A stretch of DNA of 55,928 nt from Lysobacterales bacterium (GTDB lineage Bacteria > Pseudomonadota > Gammaproteobacteria > Xanthomonadales > SZUA-36): assembly GCA_013042915.1 (NCBI GenBank), contig JABDPF010000079.1:1-55928 (forward strand), in the 5' to 3' direction. Each line of letters opens with the position of its first letter. Position 1 is the stretch's first letter. The position numbers were made by a program, and so were the translations under genes. This document shows positions 1-8,763 of the stretch, piece after piece. The notes below the pieces were generated by a model. The model was not told where the DNA came from. It ran no database searches and saw only the letters and a list, made by a program, of their open reading frames with translations.

Positions 1-1
1 C

Positions 2-997
2 ATTACTGTGATCAGCGGCGACGGCATCGGCCCCGAGATCATGAAGGCCAGTCTTCGCGTTCTCGACGCGCTCGATTGTGGCCTCGAATACGAATTCATG
101 GATGCGGGCCTGGGCGCCCTCGAGGCCCAGGGCAACCTGTTGCCCGAAACTACCCTGGAGTCCATTCGGCGCAACGAAATCGCCCTCAAGGGTCCGCTGA
201 CGACGCCTGTCGGCAAGGGCTTCCGTTCCGTCAACGTCACGCTGAGGGAGATCTTCGAGCTCTACGCGAACGTCCGCCCTGTCGTTTCGATGCCGGGAAC
301 CCGGGCACGCTACCAGGACGTCGATATCATCACGGTGCGTGAGAACACCGAGGGCGCCTACCTCGCAGCGGAGGCCAAGACCAGCGAGTGCGGCACCTCG
401 GCCGAATCCAAGATCGTGATCACCCGGAAAGGCAGCGAGCGCGTGGCACGCTACGCCTTTGAACTGGCGCGTAACGCCGGGCGAAGCAAGGTGACGCTGG
501 TGCATAAAGCCAACATCCTGAAAACCGTTTCCGGTCTGTTCCTGGACGTCGCGCGCGAGGTGGCGGCCGACTACCCCGACATTCGCTGCGAGGAAATGAT
601 CGTGGACGCGACCTGCATGAAACTGGTGATGGACCCGCATCAATTCGACGTGATCGTGACGACCAACCTGTTTGGCGACATCATTTCCGACCTTTGCGCC
701 GGCCTGGTTGGCGGTCTCGGACTGGCCCCGGGCGCCAACATCGGCAAGGAGGCAGCCATCTTCGAGGCGGTTCATGGCTCCGCCCCCGACATTGCCGGCC
801 AGAACATTGCCAATCCCTGTGCGCTATTGCTCGCGGCGGCCCAGATGCTGACCCACCTTGGCCTGACCGAAAAGGCCGAGCGCTTGCGCGGCGCGATCAC
901 CGCGACCGTGGCCGCGGGGGAGGGCACCACGCCGGATCTCGGAGGCACCGGGACCACCGATGTTTTCGCGGACGCGATTATCGCCCACTGTCGTTGA
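2..997 (+). CDS. Isocitrate dehydrogenase, NAD-type (5' end cut by window)
   Basis: Member of the isocitrate/isopropylmalate dehydrogenase family; most likely oxidises isocitrate to 2-oxoglutarate with NAD+ in the TCA cycle. The frame is open from base 2 and begins [13 protein letters not shown], the family N-terminus, so only a few residues are missing. Visible family features are the isocitrate-binding arginine region ([10 protein letters not shown]), the RENTEGAY segment, the metal-binding Asp block ([19 protein letters not shown]) and the cofactor loop [12 protein letters not shown]. About 331 residues fits the short NAD-IDH subgroup rather than the 415-residue NADP enzyme of E. coli. Isopropylmalate or homoisocitrate dehydrogenase cannot be excluded, but RENTEGAY together with the absence of leu genes favours isocitrate. 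No terminator with a U-tract follows. Confidence 0.88.
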   Translation: MTVISGDGIGPEIMKASLRVLDALDCGLEYEFMDAGLGALEAQGNLLPETTLESIRRNEIALKGPLTTPVGKGFRSVNVTLREIFELYANVRPVVSMPGTRARYQDVDIITVRENTEGAYLAAEAKTSECGTSAESKIVITRKGSERVARYAFELARNAGRSKVTLVHKANILKTVSGLFLDVAREVAADYPDIRCEEMIVDATCMKLVMDPHQFDVIVTTNLFGDIISDLCAGLVGGLGLAPGANIGKEAAIFEAVHGSAPDIAGQNIANPCALLLAAAQMLTHLGLTEKAERLRGAITATVAAGEGTTPDLGGTGTTDVFADAIIAHCR

Positions 998-1182
998 GAG
1001 GAAGGCCGCCGGGGAGCCGTGTTGCATTAAAGCAACGGCTCGCCCGGAACCCGCAACCCCACGGGCGCCTGCCTGAACCTCTCACCAACGAGGCGTGAAG
1101 ATCGCGGCGCCTTCAAAAACAAATACTTAAGTAAGAGGCCGCGGGCTGGCTGGAAGCAGGTCTCGTTGAGCCTGCTTTCTGA

Positions 1183-1211
1183 TTGACACCGTGTTGCATT
1201 CCTGCCATATT
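1183..1211 (+). promoter_or_regulatory. Sigma-70-type promoter for the outer-membrane protein gene
   Basis: A perfect -35 box TTGACA (1183-1188) is followed after 17 bases by CATATT (1206-1211, 4/6 to TATAAT). It lies in the 257-bp gap after the isocitrate dehydrogenase gene and about 44 bases before the chosen start of the next gene. The rest of this gap (998-1182) shows only an imperfect hairpin at about 1011-1043 with no U-tract. Confidence 0.55.
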
Positions 1212-1254
1212 TCACCTTGTATCGATCCATCCGTGTGTGGGAAACAGGTTGATT

Positions 1255-2445
1255 TTGAGACAGAAATTCGTCCAAGCCGCAATTGCTGTATTGGGACTGG
1301 CGCCAGGCCTGGCCAGCGCCCACGGCATCGGTTTGCCTGTCGCCGGATTCGCAGCGGGTGGAACGGGCCTCACTTCCTTCTACGTGATCGGCTTCGAACT
1401 CGGCCCCTGGCAGGAATACCTGGCCCAGGAGTTGACGCCCGATTACCTGCTCGCCGAGGACGCCGAACCGGTGCGCGTCACCTGGCTGCCCGGTGACGGA
1501 GTGTTGCTGCTGCCGGACTTCGCGTCCGACATGGAGTCCGCAACACCGCAGACCTGGCTCAAGCTGCATCTCGATTTCGAGGCCAGCAGTGAATTCAACT
1601 GGCAGGGCGTACAGCCCGAGCCGGTGCTCCAGGGAACCACGTTCGAGAGGCAGTATTTCGCGCCGGGCCTGCAACACCAGTACGCCGACAATGGCATTCT
1701 CGGCGTTTCGGCCATCGTCGCCTACCAACGCTACAGCGCGGCCAGCATGGGCCTGTTCTCGGCCAGTTCGCTTGGCCAGGACGTCGGCCTCTATTCCGGC
1801 TATCAGCCGTACCAGGAATCGGGGTATGGCACGGGTGTTCGCCTGGCCGTCCACCAGGAAGTTACCGGCGGTATCGCGTTTGACGCGGGCTTCCAGTCGC
1901 GGATCGACATGGAAGAATTCGCGGCCTACCGGGGCGTCTATTCCAACCCGGCCGACCTCGACATCCCGGCCCGGGCCAGCGTAGGGCTCTCCTTCCAGGC
2001 GAGTGAACGTTCCTGGCTCAACGTCGCGGTGGAACGCGTTTTGTACAGCGACATCAGCGCCTTCCCCAGCCGCCATCTGCCGAACCGCTTCCTCTCCCTG
2101 CTGGGCGATTCCACCAGTCCCAATTTCGACTGGGAAGACCTTACCGTTTATAGCGTCGGCTATACCTGGACCGATGGAAAGGTGCAGGAATGGCACATCG
2201 ACTTCAGCACGCGTACACAGCCGTCGCCCACCTCCAGGCTGCTTGACCAAGCCATCTCCGGTGACCTCGCTGAGAGCGCCATGGTGCTCGGTTACTCACG
2301 CCGCACCGGCGATCGCAGCCGGCTGAACCTCAACGCCGCTTACGCACCCTCCGAATACGCGTTTGGCGGCAGCGTGCTGGGCGTGACCACCGAGGAACTC
2401 GATCAGCAATTCGAATTGGAAGCCATGTGGACCCTGAGCTTCTAG
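1255..2445 (+). CDS. FadL-like outer-membrane beta-barrel protein
   Basis: Predicted outer-membrane protein of about 396 residues. It has a hydrophobic N-terminus (QAAIAVLGLAPGLASA, then H) that reads as a signal peptide cut after ASA. The body is rich in alternating polar/aromatic strands and the chain ends in Phe (WTLSF), the usual signature of a BAM-inserted barrel. The segment after the signal (GLPVAGFAAGGTGLTS) and the dioxygenase-like strand pattern recall the FadL/hydrocarbon-porin group, but identity is too weak to name a substrate. There is no ATG in frame before the signal. TTG at 1255 is chosen because CAGG at 1245-1248 sits at a suitable distance; TTG 1249 is an alternative. A consensus promoter lies just upstream. 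It is monocistronic or weakly coupled to the permease that follows 28 bases later. Confidence 0.65.
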   Translation: MRQKFVQAAIAVLGLAPGLASAHGIGLPVAGFAAGGTGLTSFYVIGFELGPWQEYLAQELTPDYLLAEDAEPVRVTWLPGDGVLLLPDFASDMESATPQTWLKLHLDFEASSEFNWQGVQPEPVLQGTTFERQYFAPGLQHQYADNGILGVSAIVAYQRYSAASMGLFSASSLGQDVGLYSGYQPYQESGYGTGVRLAVHQEVTGGIAFDAGFQSRIDMEEFAAYRGVYSNPADLDIPARASVGLSFQASERSWLNVAVERVLYSDISAFPSRHLPNRFLSLLGDSTSPNFDWEDLTVYSVGYTWTDGKVQEWHIDFSTRTQPSPTSRLLDQAISGDLAESAMVLGYSRRTGDRSRLNLNAAYAPSEYAFGGSVLGVTTEELDQQFELEAMWTLSF

Positions 2446-2473
2446 CTCGGCAATCCCACACGACGAATCCGCC

Positions 2474-3559
2474 ATGGAACTGCTGAGGGACTGGTTCAGA
2501 CGCTCATTCTCCGACCCGCAGGTCGTCATTCTTGGCGTTTTCCTGGTGGTGTTCTTCGCGGTTGTCGTGGGACTGGGCGCGTGGCTCGCCCCGATGTTCG
2601 CCAGCATCGTGATTGCCTACCTGCTGGAAGCCATGGTGGTGCGCCTCACACGACTGGGCATGCCGCGCATGCTGGCCGTCGTTATCGTGTTCATTCTGTT
2701 CCTGACCCTGTTGGTGTTTTTGTTGTTCGGGCTGATCCCCCTGGTGTCGAGGCAGCTGTCCCAGCTGGTGCAACAGTTTCCCAACTACATTTCACAGGGG
2801 CAGGTGCTGCTCAAGCAATTGCCGCAGGCGTACCCTGAACTCATTTCGGTCGAACAGGCCGAGGCGATCGTGGCGCAGCTGGGCCAGGAGGCGGCCAACC
2901 TGGGCCAGCAAATTCTGGGATGGTCGCTGGAGTCCGTTGCCAGCATCATCGGTCTGGTGGTGTACGTCATCCTGGTACCGGTGCTGGTGTTCTTCTTTTT
3001 GAAGGACAAGGACATGATGATCGGCTGGATCACGGACCGCATGCCCAAAGACCGCACGCTGGTAAACCGCGTGTGGGTTGAATCCGAGGCCCAGATCGCA
3101 AATTACGTGCGGGGCAAAGTCGTCGAAATCATCATCGTTGGCGCCGTCACCTACGTTACGTTCATGATTCTCGGCCTGCAGTATGCGGCCCTGCTGGCAA
3201 CGCTGGTCGGATTTTCCGTGCTGGTTCCCTACGTTGGCGCGGCCGTCGTGACGATTCCTATCGGCCTGCTCGCCTATTTCCAGTTCGGCTGGGGTTGGGA
3301 GTTCGGACAGGTCATGATCGCCTACGCGATCATCCAGGCGCTGGACGGCAACCTGCTGGTGCCCTTGCTGTTTTCAGAAGTCGTCAACCTTCACCCGGTC
3401 GCCATCATTCTCGCAATCCTGGTGTTCGGTGGGGTGTGGGGATTCTGGGGCATCTTTTTCGCCATCCCACTGGCCACCTTCGTCAAGGCCGTGATCAACG
3501 CCTGGCCCCGTAGCGAGAAACCCGAGGCCGGCGCCGGGACGGAAGAACCCTCGTCCTGA
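2474..3559 (+). CDS. AI-2E family transporter (PerM-like permease)
   Basis: Inner-membrane permease of about 361 residues in the AI-2E transporter (formerly UPF0118/PerM) family, whose members export small solutes or cations; the substrate here is unknown. Two N-terminal membrane segments (about residues 20-55), a third at about 65-90, a long soluble loop (95-150), and then a C-terminal bundle are visible. The bundle includes the VLVPVLVFFFLKDKD motif (about 165-180) and the conserved VPYVGAAVVTIP stretch (about 255). The C-terminus is a short charged tail. In Pseudomonas and Xanthomonas a perM gene often sits near bcp and bamC, as here. It converges with the PhoH gene across 59 bases in which I see only short stems. 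Confidence 0.85.
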   Translation: MELLRDWFRRSFSDPQVVILGVFLVVFFAVVVGLGAWLAPMFASIVIAYLLEAMVVRLTRLGMPRMLAVVIVFILFLTLLVFLLFGLIPLVSRQLSQLVQQFPNYISQGQVLLKQLPQAYPELISVEQAEAIVAQLGQEAANLGQQILGWSLESVASIIGLVVYVILVPVLVFFFLKDKDMMIGWITDRMPKDRTLVNRVWVESEAQIANYVRGKVVEIIIVGAVTYVTFMILGLQYAALLATLVGFSVLVPYVGAAVVTIPIGLLAYFQFGWGWEFGQVMIAYAIIQALDGNLLVPLLFSEVVNLHPVAIILAILVFGGVWGFWGIFFAIPLATFVKAVINAWPRSEKPEAGAGTEEPSS

Positions 3560-3618
3560 GCCCCGTTGGTCGTCCCGACCGGATTCGAGAAGAAAAAACT
3601 GTCGGCCGTAAAGGCCTC

Positions 3619-5013
3619 CTAAAGCGCGTCCGAGGCGTAATCGGCAAGGCGGGAGCGCTCGCCGCGACGCAGCGTGATGTGGCCGCTGTAGGTCCAGTCC
3701 TTGAAGCGGTCGACGGCGAAGGTCAGGCCGGAAGTCGTTTCGGTCAGGTAGGGCGTGTCGATCTGTTCGACGTTGCCCAGGCAAACCATCTTCGTGCCCG
3801 GGCCGGCGCGCGTCAGCAGAGCCTTCATCTGCTTGGGCGTGATGTTCTGTGCCTCGTCGATGATCACGTAGCGATTCAGGAAGGTGCGGCCGCGCATGAA
3901 GTTCAGGGCGCGGACCTTTACCCGGCTTGCCAGCAGGTCGTTGGTGGCCGCACGACCCCAATCGCCGCCCTCGGCCGGTTGGGTGAGTACTTCGAGATTG
4001 TCCGTAAGCGCGCCCATCCACGGTGTCATCTTTTCTTCCTCGGTGCCCGGCAGGAAGCCGATGTCCTCACCGATCGAGACGGTGGCGCGGGTGATGATGA
4101 TCTCGGAGTAACGCTTCTCGTCCATGGTCTGAGACAGCCCGGCGGCCAGGGCGAGCAGGGTCTTGCCGGTGCCTGCGGTACCCATGAGGGTGACGAAATC
4201 GATTTCCGGGTCCATCAGCAAGTTCAGGGCGAAATTTTGCTCGCGATTGCGCGCATGGATGCCCCAGACGTTCTTGTGGCCGTCGTAAAAGTCGTCTACC
4301 AACTGCAGGTGGACATGGCTTTCGCTGACTTCCTTGACCAGCGCCTCGACGCCACCGGTATCCTCGCCGATGGCCACGCACTGGTTGGGGTGCCAGCCGT
4401 TTTCACTGCCGATCGGAATACGGTAGTGGGTCAGATGGCCCTCGTTCCAGGACTCGATCTGGGGATTGGCCTCCCAGAAGCTCTCGTCGTGGATGCGCAG
4501 GCCGCGGTAAAGCAGGCTCAGATCGTCCAGCGCCCGGTCGTTGTAGTAGTCCTCTGCCTGCACCCCGAGGATGGCGGCCTTGATGCGCAGGTTGATGTCC
4601 TTGGAAACAAGCACGATGGCGCGCTTGGGATGCGCGTCGCGCAGGGCCAGGGCGGTGCTGAGAATTTCGTTGTCGGCAAACGACCCGTCACGCAGCAGGC
4701 TCGAATGGATATCCGGCATGCTGGTCTGGAAGTAGAGCCGGCCGGTGCCGACGTCGAGTTCCAGGCCCTCGGGTTCTCTCAGTTCCAGGCCCTCGTCGAG
4801 ATCGTCGACATCCTGCTGCTGCATCATCTCACCGATGAAGCGGCTGACCTGGCGGACGTTCCGTGAGACCTCGGACAGCCCCTTCTTGGCCGCATCCAGT
4901 TCTTCCAGCACCATCATCGGCAGGAGAACGTCGTGCTCTTCGAAGCGGAAAATCGCGCTGGGATCGTGCATCAACACGTTGGTGTCGAGGATATAGAGGC
5001 GTTTCTCACCCAT
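3619..5013 (-). CDS. PhoH family ATPase with N-terminal PIN domain
   Basis: PhoH2-type protein: an N-terminal PIN (RNase-like) domain fused to a PhoH ATPase/helicase, 464 residues, cytoplasmic. The PIN domain opens with YILDTNVLMHDP and has the acidic EELD and ADNEIL positions (residues about 6-150). The ATPase half has a Walker A GTAGTGKT at about 276 and a Walker B-like YVIIDEAQN near 390. The family is reported to unwind and cleave RNA and is often toxin-like in actinobacteria; in gammaproteobacteria its role is not settled. It lies 36 bases downstream of bcp on the same strand, so the two may be co-transcribed. ATG at 5013 is the only in-frame start preceding the PIN motif. Confidence 0.88.
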   Translation of the reverse strand: MGEKRLYILDTNVLMHDPSAIFRFEEHDVLLPMMVLEELDAAKKGLSEVSRNVRQVSRFIGEMMQQQDVDDLDEGLELREPEGLELDVGTGRLYFQTSMPDIHSSLLRDGSFADNEILSTALALRDAHPKRAIVLVSKDINLRIKAAILGVQAEDYYNDRALDDLSLLYRGLRIHDESFWEANPQIESWNEGHLTHYRIPIGSENGWHPNQCVAIGEDTGGVEALVKEVSESHVHLQLVDDFYDGHKNVWGIHARNREQNFALNLLMDPEIDFVTLMGTAGTGKTLLALAAGLSQTMDEKRYSEIIITRATVSIGEDIGFLPGTEEEKMTPWMGALTDNLEVLTQPAEGGDWGRAATNDLLASRVKVRALNFMRGRTFLNRYVIIDEAQNITPKQMKALLTRAGPGTKMVCLGNVEQIDTPYLTETTSGLTFAVDRFKDWTYSGHITLRRGERSRLADYASDAL

Positions 5014-5049
5014 CCTTGGTTTACTCCATCGGCATCGTCTAAAAAGTCA

Positions 5050-5511
5050 TTACAGGGATTTGGCGGCTTCCAGCACGCTCTCGGCATGGCCCTTCACGCG
5101 CACCTTGCGCCATTCCTCCCGCAGCACACCGTCGCCATCGATCAGGAAGGTGCTGCGCACCACGCCCATCACCTTGCGACCGTACATGTTCTTTTCGTGG
5201 ATCACGTCGAACTGCTTGCACAGCGCCTCGTCCTCGTCGGCCAGCAGGTCGAACGGGAAAGCCTGTTTTTCCTTGAAGCGCTCATGGCTTTTGACACTGT
5301 CGCGTGAAACGCCAAGGATTTCCGTATTGGCCTGGCCGAATTCGGAATGAAGATCGCGGAAATTCTGCCCTTCGAGGGTGCAGCCGGGGGTGCTGTCCTT
5401 GGGGTAGAAATAAATGACGAGGTTCTTGTTGCGGAAGTCGTTCAGGGAAAGGGTTTTATCGCCGGTGGCCGGAACCGAAAATTCCGCCACCTTTTCGCCG
5501 ATGGTGACCAT
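5050..5511 (-). CDS. bcp: Thioredoxin-dependent thiol peroxidase (Bcp/PrxQ)
   Basis: Peroxiredoxin of the Bcp/PrxQ group, reducing hydrogen peroxide and alkyl hydroperoxides with electrons from thioredoxin; cytoplasmic. The peroxidatic motif PKDSTPGCTLEG places the active Cys at residue 44. No Cys occurs five residues later (E. coli Bcp has one there), and the only other Cys is the family-typical LCKQF near 98, so a 1-Cys mechanism or a non-standard resolving Cys is likely. The start at 5511 is chosen over an upstream one because GGAG lies a few bases before it and translation there gives the standard MVTIGEKVAEF N-terminus of 153 residues. Divergent from the bamC-like gene. Confidence 0.9.
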   Translation of the reverse strand: MVTIGEKVAEFSVPATGDKTLSLNDFRNKNLVIYFYPKDSTPGCTLEGQNFRDLHSEFGQANTEILGVSRDSVKSHERFKEKQAFPFDLLADEDEALCKQFDVIHEKNMYGRKVMGVVRSTFLIDGDGVLREEWRKVRVKGHAESVLEAAKSL

Positions 5512-5717
5512 CAACACTCCAGGTTTTTCAGGTTTGTCGGTGAATTCAGCATACTTGCCAGCATGGGGTACCGCAAGTACCATGACGCCCTTCTTCCGGC
5601 ATCACTCACACGCAGCGTGAATACTGTAAAATGAGCGGTTTCCGGAACGGCCGAAGCGACGCCGGAACCCGATCCGACGGGGCAGGGCGCAGCCCGGCCC
5701 GGACCGACAGGACAGCA

Positions 5718-6338
5718 ATGACACGACGCATCAACCACACCGTTACCCTCCTGATCCTGGCCCCGGCTCTGCTGGCCCTGGCCGCCTGTGGCGGTGGTCA
5801 GAAGAAACCAGAGTATTACGACGCCCAGGAGGCCGAGACCCTCTCGATACCGGAGGGTTTGTCGCGACCCGACCACAGCCAGGCGCTGATCATCAACACG
5901 CCCTACATGTCGCCGCCGGCCCTCGCCATGGAGACCAAGCCGCCGCGGGTTTCCAGCACCACTTCGGGGATCGATCGAAATTCCCGTTTAAATTGGTCGG
6001 CCCAGGGCCTGTACCTGATCATCGAAGACACGGCCGACAGCGCCGATCGCCGGCTGGGCTACGTGTTGGAAAATTCCGGCATGAAACGTATCCGCAAGGA
6101 TGACGAGGGGGTTTACCGCTTCGATTACTACCAGACCTTCCAGGACACGGGCGGATTCTGGAAAAGCCTGGCCTTCTGGAGCCGCGACAAGCGCGAGGAT
6201 TACAGCGGCGCCTACCAGGCCTACGTGCAGCCCGACGGTGAAAACGCGAGGGTGTACCTGAAGTACGCCGACGGCACGGCCTGCGAGCCCGATGCCGCCG
6301 AGCACCTGCTGAACGTGGTGCGGACTCGCCTGGGCTAG
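5718..6338 (+). CDS. bamC: BamC-like outer-membrane assembly lipoprotein (short form)
   Basis: Lipoprotein resembling NlpB/BamC, a non-essential accessory of the BAM complex that inserts barrels into the outer membrane. Start ATG 5718 has AGGA seven bases upstream and gives a lipoprotein signal ending LLALAAC (lipobox Cys about residue 23). The post-Cys segment LSIPEGLSRPDHSQALIIN matches the BamC N-terminal region that binds BamD. A single helix-grip-like domain follows (about 90-200). E. coli BamC is 344 residues with two such domains; this one is 206, so the second is absent. dapA, the usual upstream partner, is not here. It ends four bases from fdxA on the other strand. Confidence 0.72.
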   Translation: MTRRINHTVTLLILAPALLALAACGGGQKKPEYYDAQEAETLSIPEGLSRPDHSQALIINTPYMSPPALAMETKPPRVSSTTSGIDRNSRLNWSAQGLYLIIEDTADSADRRLGYVLENSGMKRIRKDDEGVYRFDYYQTFQDTGGFWKSLAFWSRDKREDYSGAYQAYVQPDGENARVYLKYADGTACEPDAAEHLLNVVRTRLG

Positions 6339-6342
6339 CAGG

Positions 6343-6666
6343 CTAGCGTTCCAGCAACTCCAGTTTCCCCTTTTTGCCGTCCCATTCTTCGGCGTCGAAC
6401 GGCGGATCTTTCTGCTCTGTGATAACGGGCCACTCCCTCGACAACTCGGCGTTCAGCTCGATGTAAACCTCCATGCCGTCGGGCAGGTCGTCTTCGGGGT
6501 AAATAGCTTCGGCCGGGCATTCCGGTTCGCACAGCGTGCAGTCGATGCATTCTTCAGGGTCGATCACGAGAAAGTTGGGACCCTCGTGGAAGCAGTCCAC
6601 GGGGCAGACTTCCACGCAGTCGGTGTATTTGCACTTGATGCAGTTTTCTACGACGACGAAGGTCAT
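6343..6666 (-). CDS. fdxA: Seven-iron ferredoxin FdxA
   Basis: Small soluble electron carrier of 107 residues carrying one [3Fe-4S] and one [4Fe-4S] cluster. The first motif [19 protein letters not shown] and the second [13 protein letters not shown] are both intact, and the acidic C-terminal extension typical of the Azotobacter/Pseudomonas FdxA type is present. The start at 6666 is chosen because GAGG precedes it and the [15 protein letters not shown]-terminus is the family standard; an upstream start would add an unrelated stretch. It is transcribed divergently from the asparaginase gene, sharing the 6667-6799 gap. Confidence 0.93.
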   Translation of the reverse strand: MTFVVVENCIKCKYTDCVEVCPVDCFHEGPNFLVIDPEECIDCTLCEPECPAEAIYPEDDLPDGMEVYIELNAELSREWPVITEQKDPPFDAEEWDGKKGKLELLER

Positions 6667-6799
6667 GGGTACCTCGGTGTGCGGTTGGTGTTTAACTCCG
6701 AATTCTAGTGCATCCGCTGCCTCGAAAAAACCAACCCAGGTCATTAAAACGCGATCTCATCGCAGGCTGCCGCAAGGGCATTCGGGTTAGGATAGGTGC

Positions 6800-7822
6800 A
6801 TGCCTAAAACCGATTCGACCGGCCCCCTTGCCGGAACGCCCCGCCTTGCCGTCATCGGCCTGGGTGGCACCATCGCGATGACCGCATCGGACAGCGCGGG
6901 TGCTGTACCGGGCCTGACTGCCGAGGATCTGCTGCAGACCTTGCCTTCGACGGCAGTCCGGCTGGTACAACACGTCGAAAACTTCAGGCGCTTGCCCGGG
7001 GCCCACCTCGGGCTCGGTGACCTCGTTTCCCTGGCCAGTCGCGTTCGTGCTCTGTCGGAGCAGGGCGAAATCGACGGCGCCGTGGTGGTGCAGGGCACGG
7101 ACACGATCGAGGAAACCGTGTTTGCCCTTGAAATACTGCTGAACGTTGATTTGCCGGTGGTAGTAACCGGAGCGATGCGCCACGCGGGCCAGGTCAGTGC
7201 AGACGGCGCAGCAAACCTGGCTGGCGCCCTTTACACCGCAGCGTCAAATGAGGCCCGGGGGCAGGGAGCCCTGGTCTGTTTCAACGACGAGGTGCACGCG
7301 GCCTGGGCCGCGCAGAAAACCGCGTCCACCAACCTCGCGGCCTTTTCCTCGCCCGGCTTCGGCCCTGTTGCGCACGTTATCGAGGGTAAGGCGCGGTTCC
7401 TGTGCCGCGCCAGGCGGTGCCCGACGGTCTGCGACGACCCTGCAAACGTGGCGCCGGCGCGGGTGGCACTGCTTACTGCCAGCCTCGGTGAGGGCCCCGA
7501 ACTGCTAGAAGCGGTTTTTCGTGCTGACTACGCCGGGCTGGTCGTTGCCGCCACGGGTGCGGGGCACCTGCCCGAATCATGGCCCGAGCCACTGGCCGAG
7601 TTGGCGGGCAAAATCCCCGTCATTCTCGCCACCCGCGTATCCCGCGGGCCGATACTCAGCGAAACGTACGGTTTTGCCGGTTCAGAATCGGACCTTTTGT
7701 CGAAAGGGCTGCTGTCCGCGGGTTTCCTGTGCGCAAGCAAGGCCCGGATACTGCTGAGTATGGCGCTGGGAAGCAACCAGGGCCGCACTGACATCGGGGA
7801 GTCGTTGCGGGCTTTCCGCTAG
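6800..7822 (+). CDS. Asparaginase/glutaminase family amidohydrolase
   Basis: Cytoplasmic asparaginase, hydrolysing L-asparagine to aspartate and ammonia; 340 residues and no signal peptide. The two catalytic threonine motifs are present: LGGTIAMT (nucleophile Thr24) and VVVQGTDTIEE (Thr100-Asp101). TGAMR and the NDEVH segment with a downstream Lys complete the site. It is not the periplasmic high-affinity type II enzyme, which would carry a signal. A TAGGAT box at 6788-6793 sits only seven bases before the ATG and no Shine-Dalgarno sequence is seen, so the message may be leaderless. Glutaminase side activity is possible and cannot be judged here. Confidence 0.88.
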   Translation: MPKTDSTGPLAGTPRLAVIGLGGTIAMTASDSAGAVPGLTAEDLLQTLPSTAVRLVQHVENFRRLPGAHLGLGDLVSLASRVRALSEQGEIDGAVVVQGTDTIEETVFALEILLNVDLPVVVTGAMRHAGQVSADGAANLAGALYTAASNEARGQGALVCFNDEVHAAWAAQKTASTNLAAFSSPGFGPVAHVIEGKARFLCRARRCPTVCDDPANVAPARVALLTASLGEGPELLEAVFRADYAGLVVAATGAGHLPESWPEPLAELAGKIPVILATRVSRGPILSETYGFAGSESDLLSKGLLSAGFLCASKARILLSMALGSNQGRTDIGESLRAFR

Positions 7823-7853
7823 GTTGGCAGACGGCTGCTGAGGAGAAAAAGTC

Positions 7854-8576
7854 ATGAGCGAGTTTGCCACCATGCTCCTTCTCACGACGCTGGCGGGCGG
7901 TTGTATTCTGGTCGGCGGACTGGGCGCGCGGATTGAACGCATTCGTCCCGATTGGCTGGAGAATGAGTTCCGGCACGGCATCATCGCGTTCGGCGGTGGC
8001 GCATTGATCTCGGCCGTTGCCCTGGTGCTCGTGCCCGAGGGAGTTCGCCTGGTTCCTTCAGCCTGGGGCGCCAGCTTTCTCCTTTTGCTCGGAGGGATTA
8101 CGTTCTTTGCTCTCGATCGATTCCTGGGTACACGCCAGAGAGAAGCGCCGCAATTTGTCGCGATGCTGGCGGATTACCTGCCCGAGTCTCTGGCCCTGGG
8201 CGGCATGTTCGCAATCGGCGCGCCCACCGCACCGATCCTGGCGGTGCTAGTTGGATTGCAGAATCTGCCAGAAGGTTTCAATGCCTACCGGGAATTGAAC
8301 TCGCGTCCCGGCGCCCGGACCGGGAGGACGTTGTGGCTGATGTGCGCCCTGATACCGCTGGGGCCGCTGGTCGGCACCCTCGGCTGGCTGTACGCGGCGG
8401 AGCACACCCTCTTCCTGGGTGGGATCATGCTTTTCGCATCAGGCGGCATCCTGTACCTGCTGTTCCAGGACATCGCGCCGCAGTCCCACCTGCAACGCCA
8501 ATGGGCGCCGGCACTGGGCGCGGTCCTGGGATTCGGGGTCGGGATGTTTGGACAGTTGCTGGTCGCGGGTGGCTAG
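7854..8576 (+). CDS. ZIP-like integral membrane protein
   Basis: Integral membrane protein of 240 residues with about eight hydrophobic segments, arranged like the ZIP divalent-cation transporters. Two ZIP signature regions are recognisable: LADYLPESLALGG (about 103-115) in the TM4 position and GLQNLPEGFNAY (about 131-142) in the TM5 position. In metal-transporting ZIPs these read HN.PEG and HE.PEG; here the histidines are replaced (Asp-Tyr, Gln-Asn), so metal binding is altered or lost. GGAG-like AGGAG lies at a good distance before ATG 7854. It follows the asparaginase gene by 31 bases and may be co-transcribed. Substrate unknown. Confidence 0.62.
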   Translation: MSEFATMLLLTTLAGGCILVGGLGARIERIRPDWLENEFRHGIIAFGGGALISAVALVLVPEGVRLVPSAWGASFLLLLGGITFFALDRFLGTRQREAPQFVAMLADYLPESLALGGMFAIGAPTAPILAVLVGLQNLPEGFNAYRELNSRPGARTGRTLWLMCALIPLGPLVGTLGWLYAAEHTLFLGGIMLFASGGILYLLFQDIAPQSHLQRQWAPALGAVLGFGVGMFGQLLVAGG

Positions 8577-8763
8577 GAGATTATCGATGCTGATGATTGG
8601 GGCCGGATCCAGATTTCAGGTATAAAAAGCCTCCCCCCCGACCCGCCCGCTTCCGTTCGGTCGGGTTATACTCATCGGCTGGAATTGACCCTAGCCGGAC
8701 CCGTCCTGCCCAGCAGCCAATGCCAGGCACGGGACGATCGAGAGCGAACATGGCCGTCAAGCA

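Noticed and set aside
1027-2250. 407-codon minus-strand frame over the FadL-like gene
   Set aside because: The plus strand has a signal peptide, barrel-like strands and C-terminal Phe, plus a consensus promoter; the minus frame has none of these.
3590-3618. Possible terminator for the PhoH gene
   Set aside because: Only a four-base GGCC/GGCC stem, and the T-run begins five bases after it; too weak to call.
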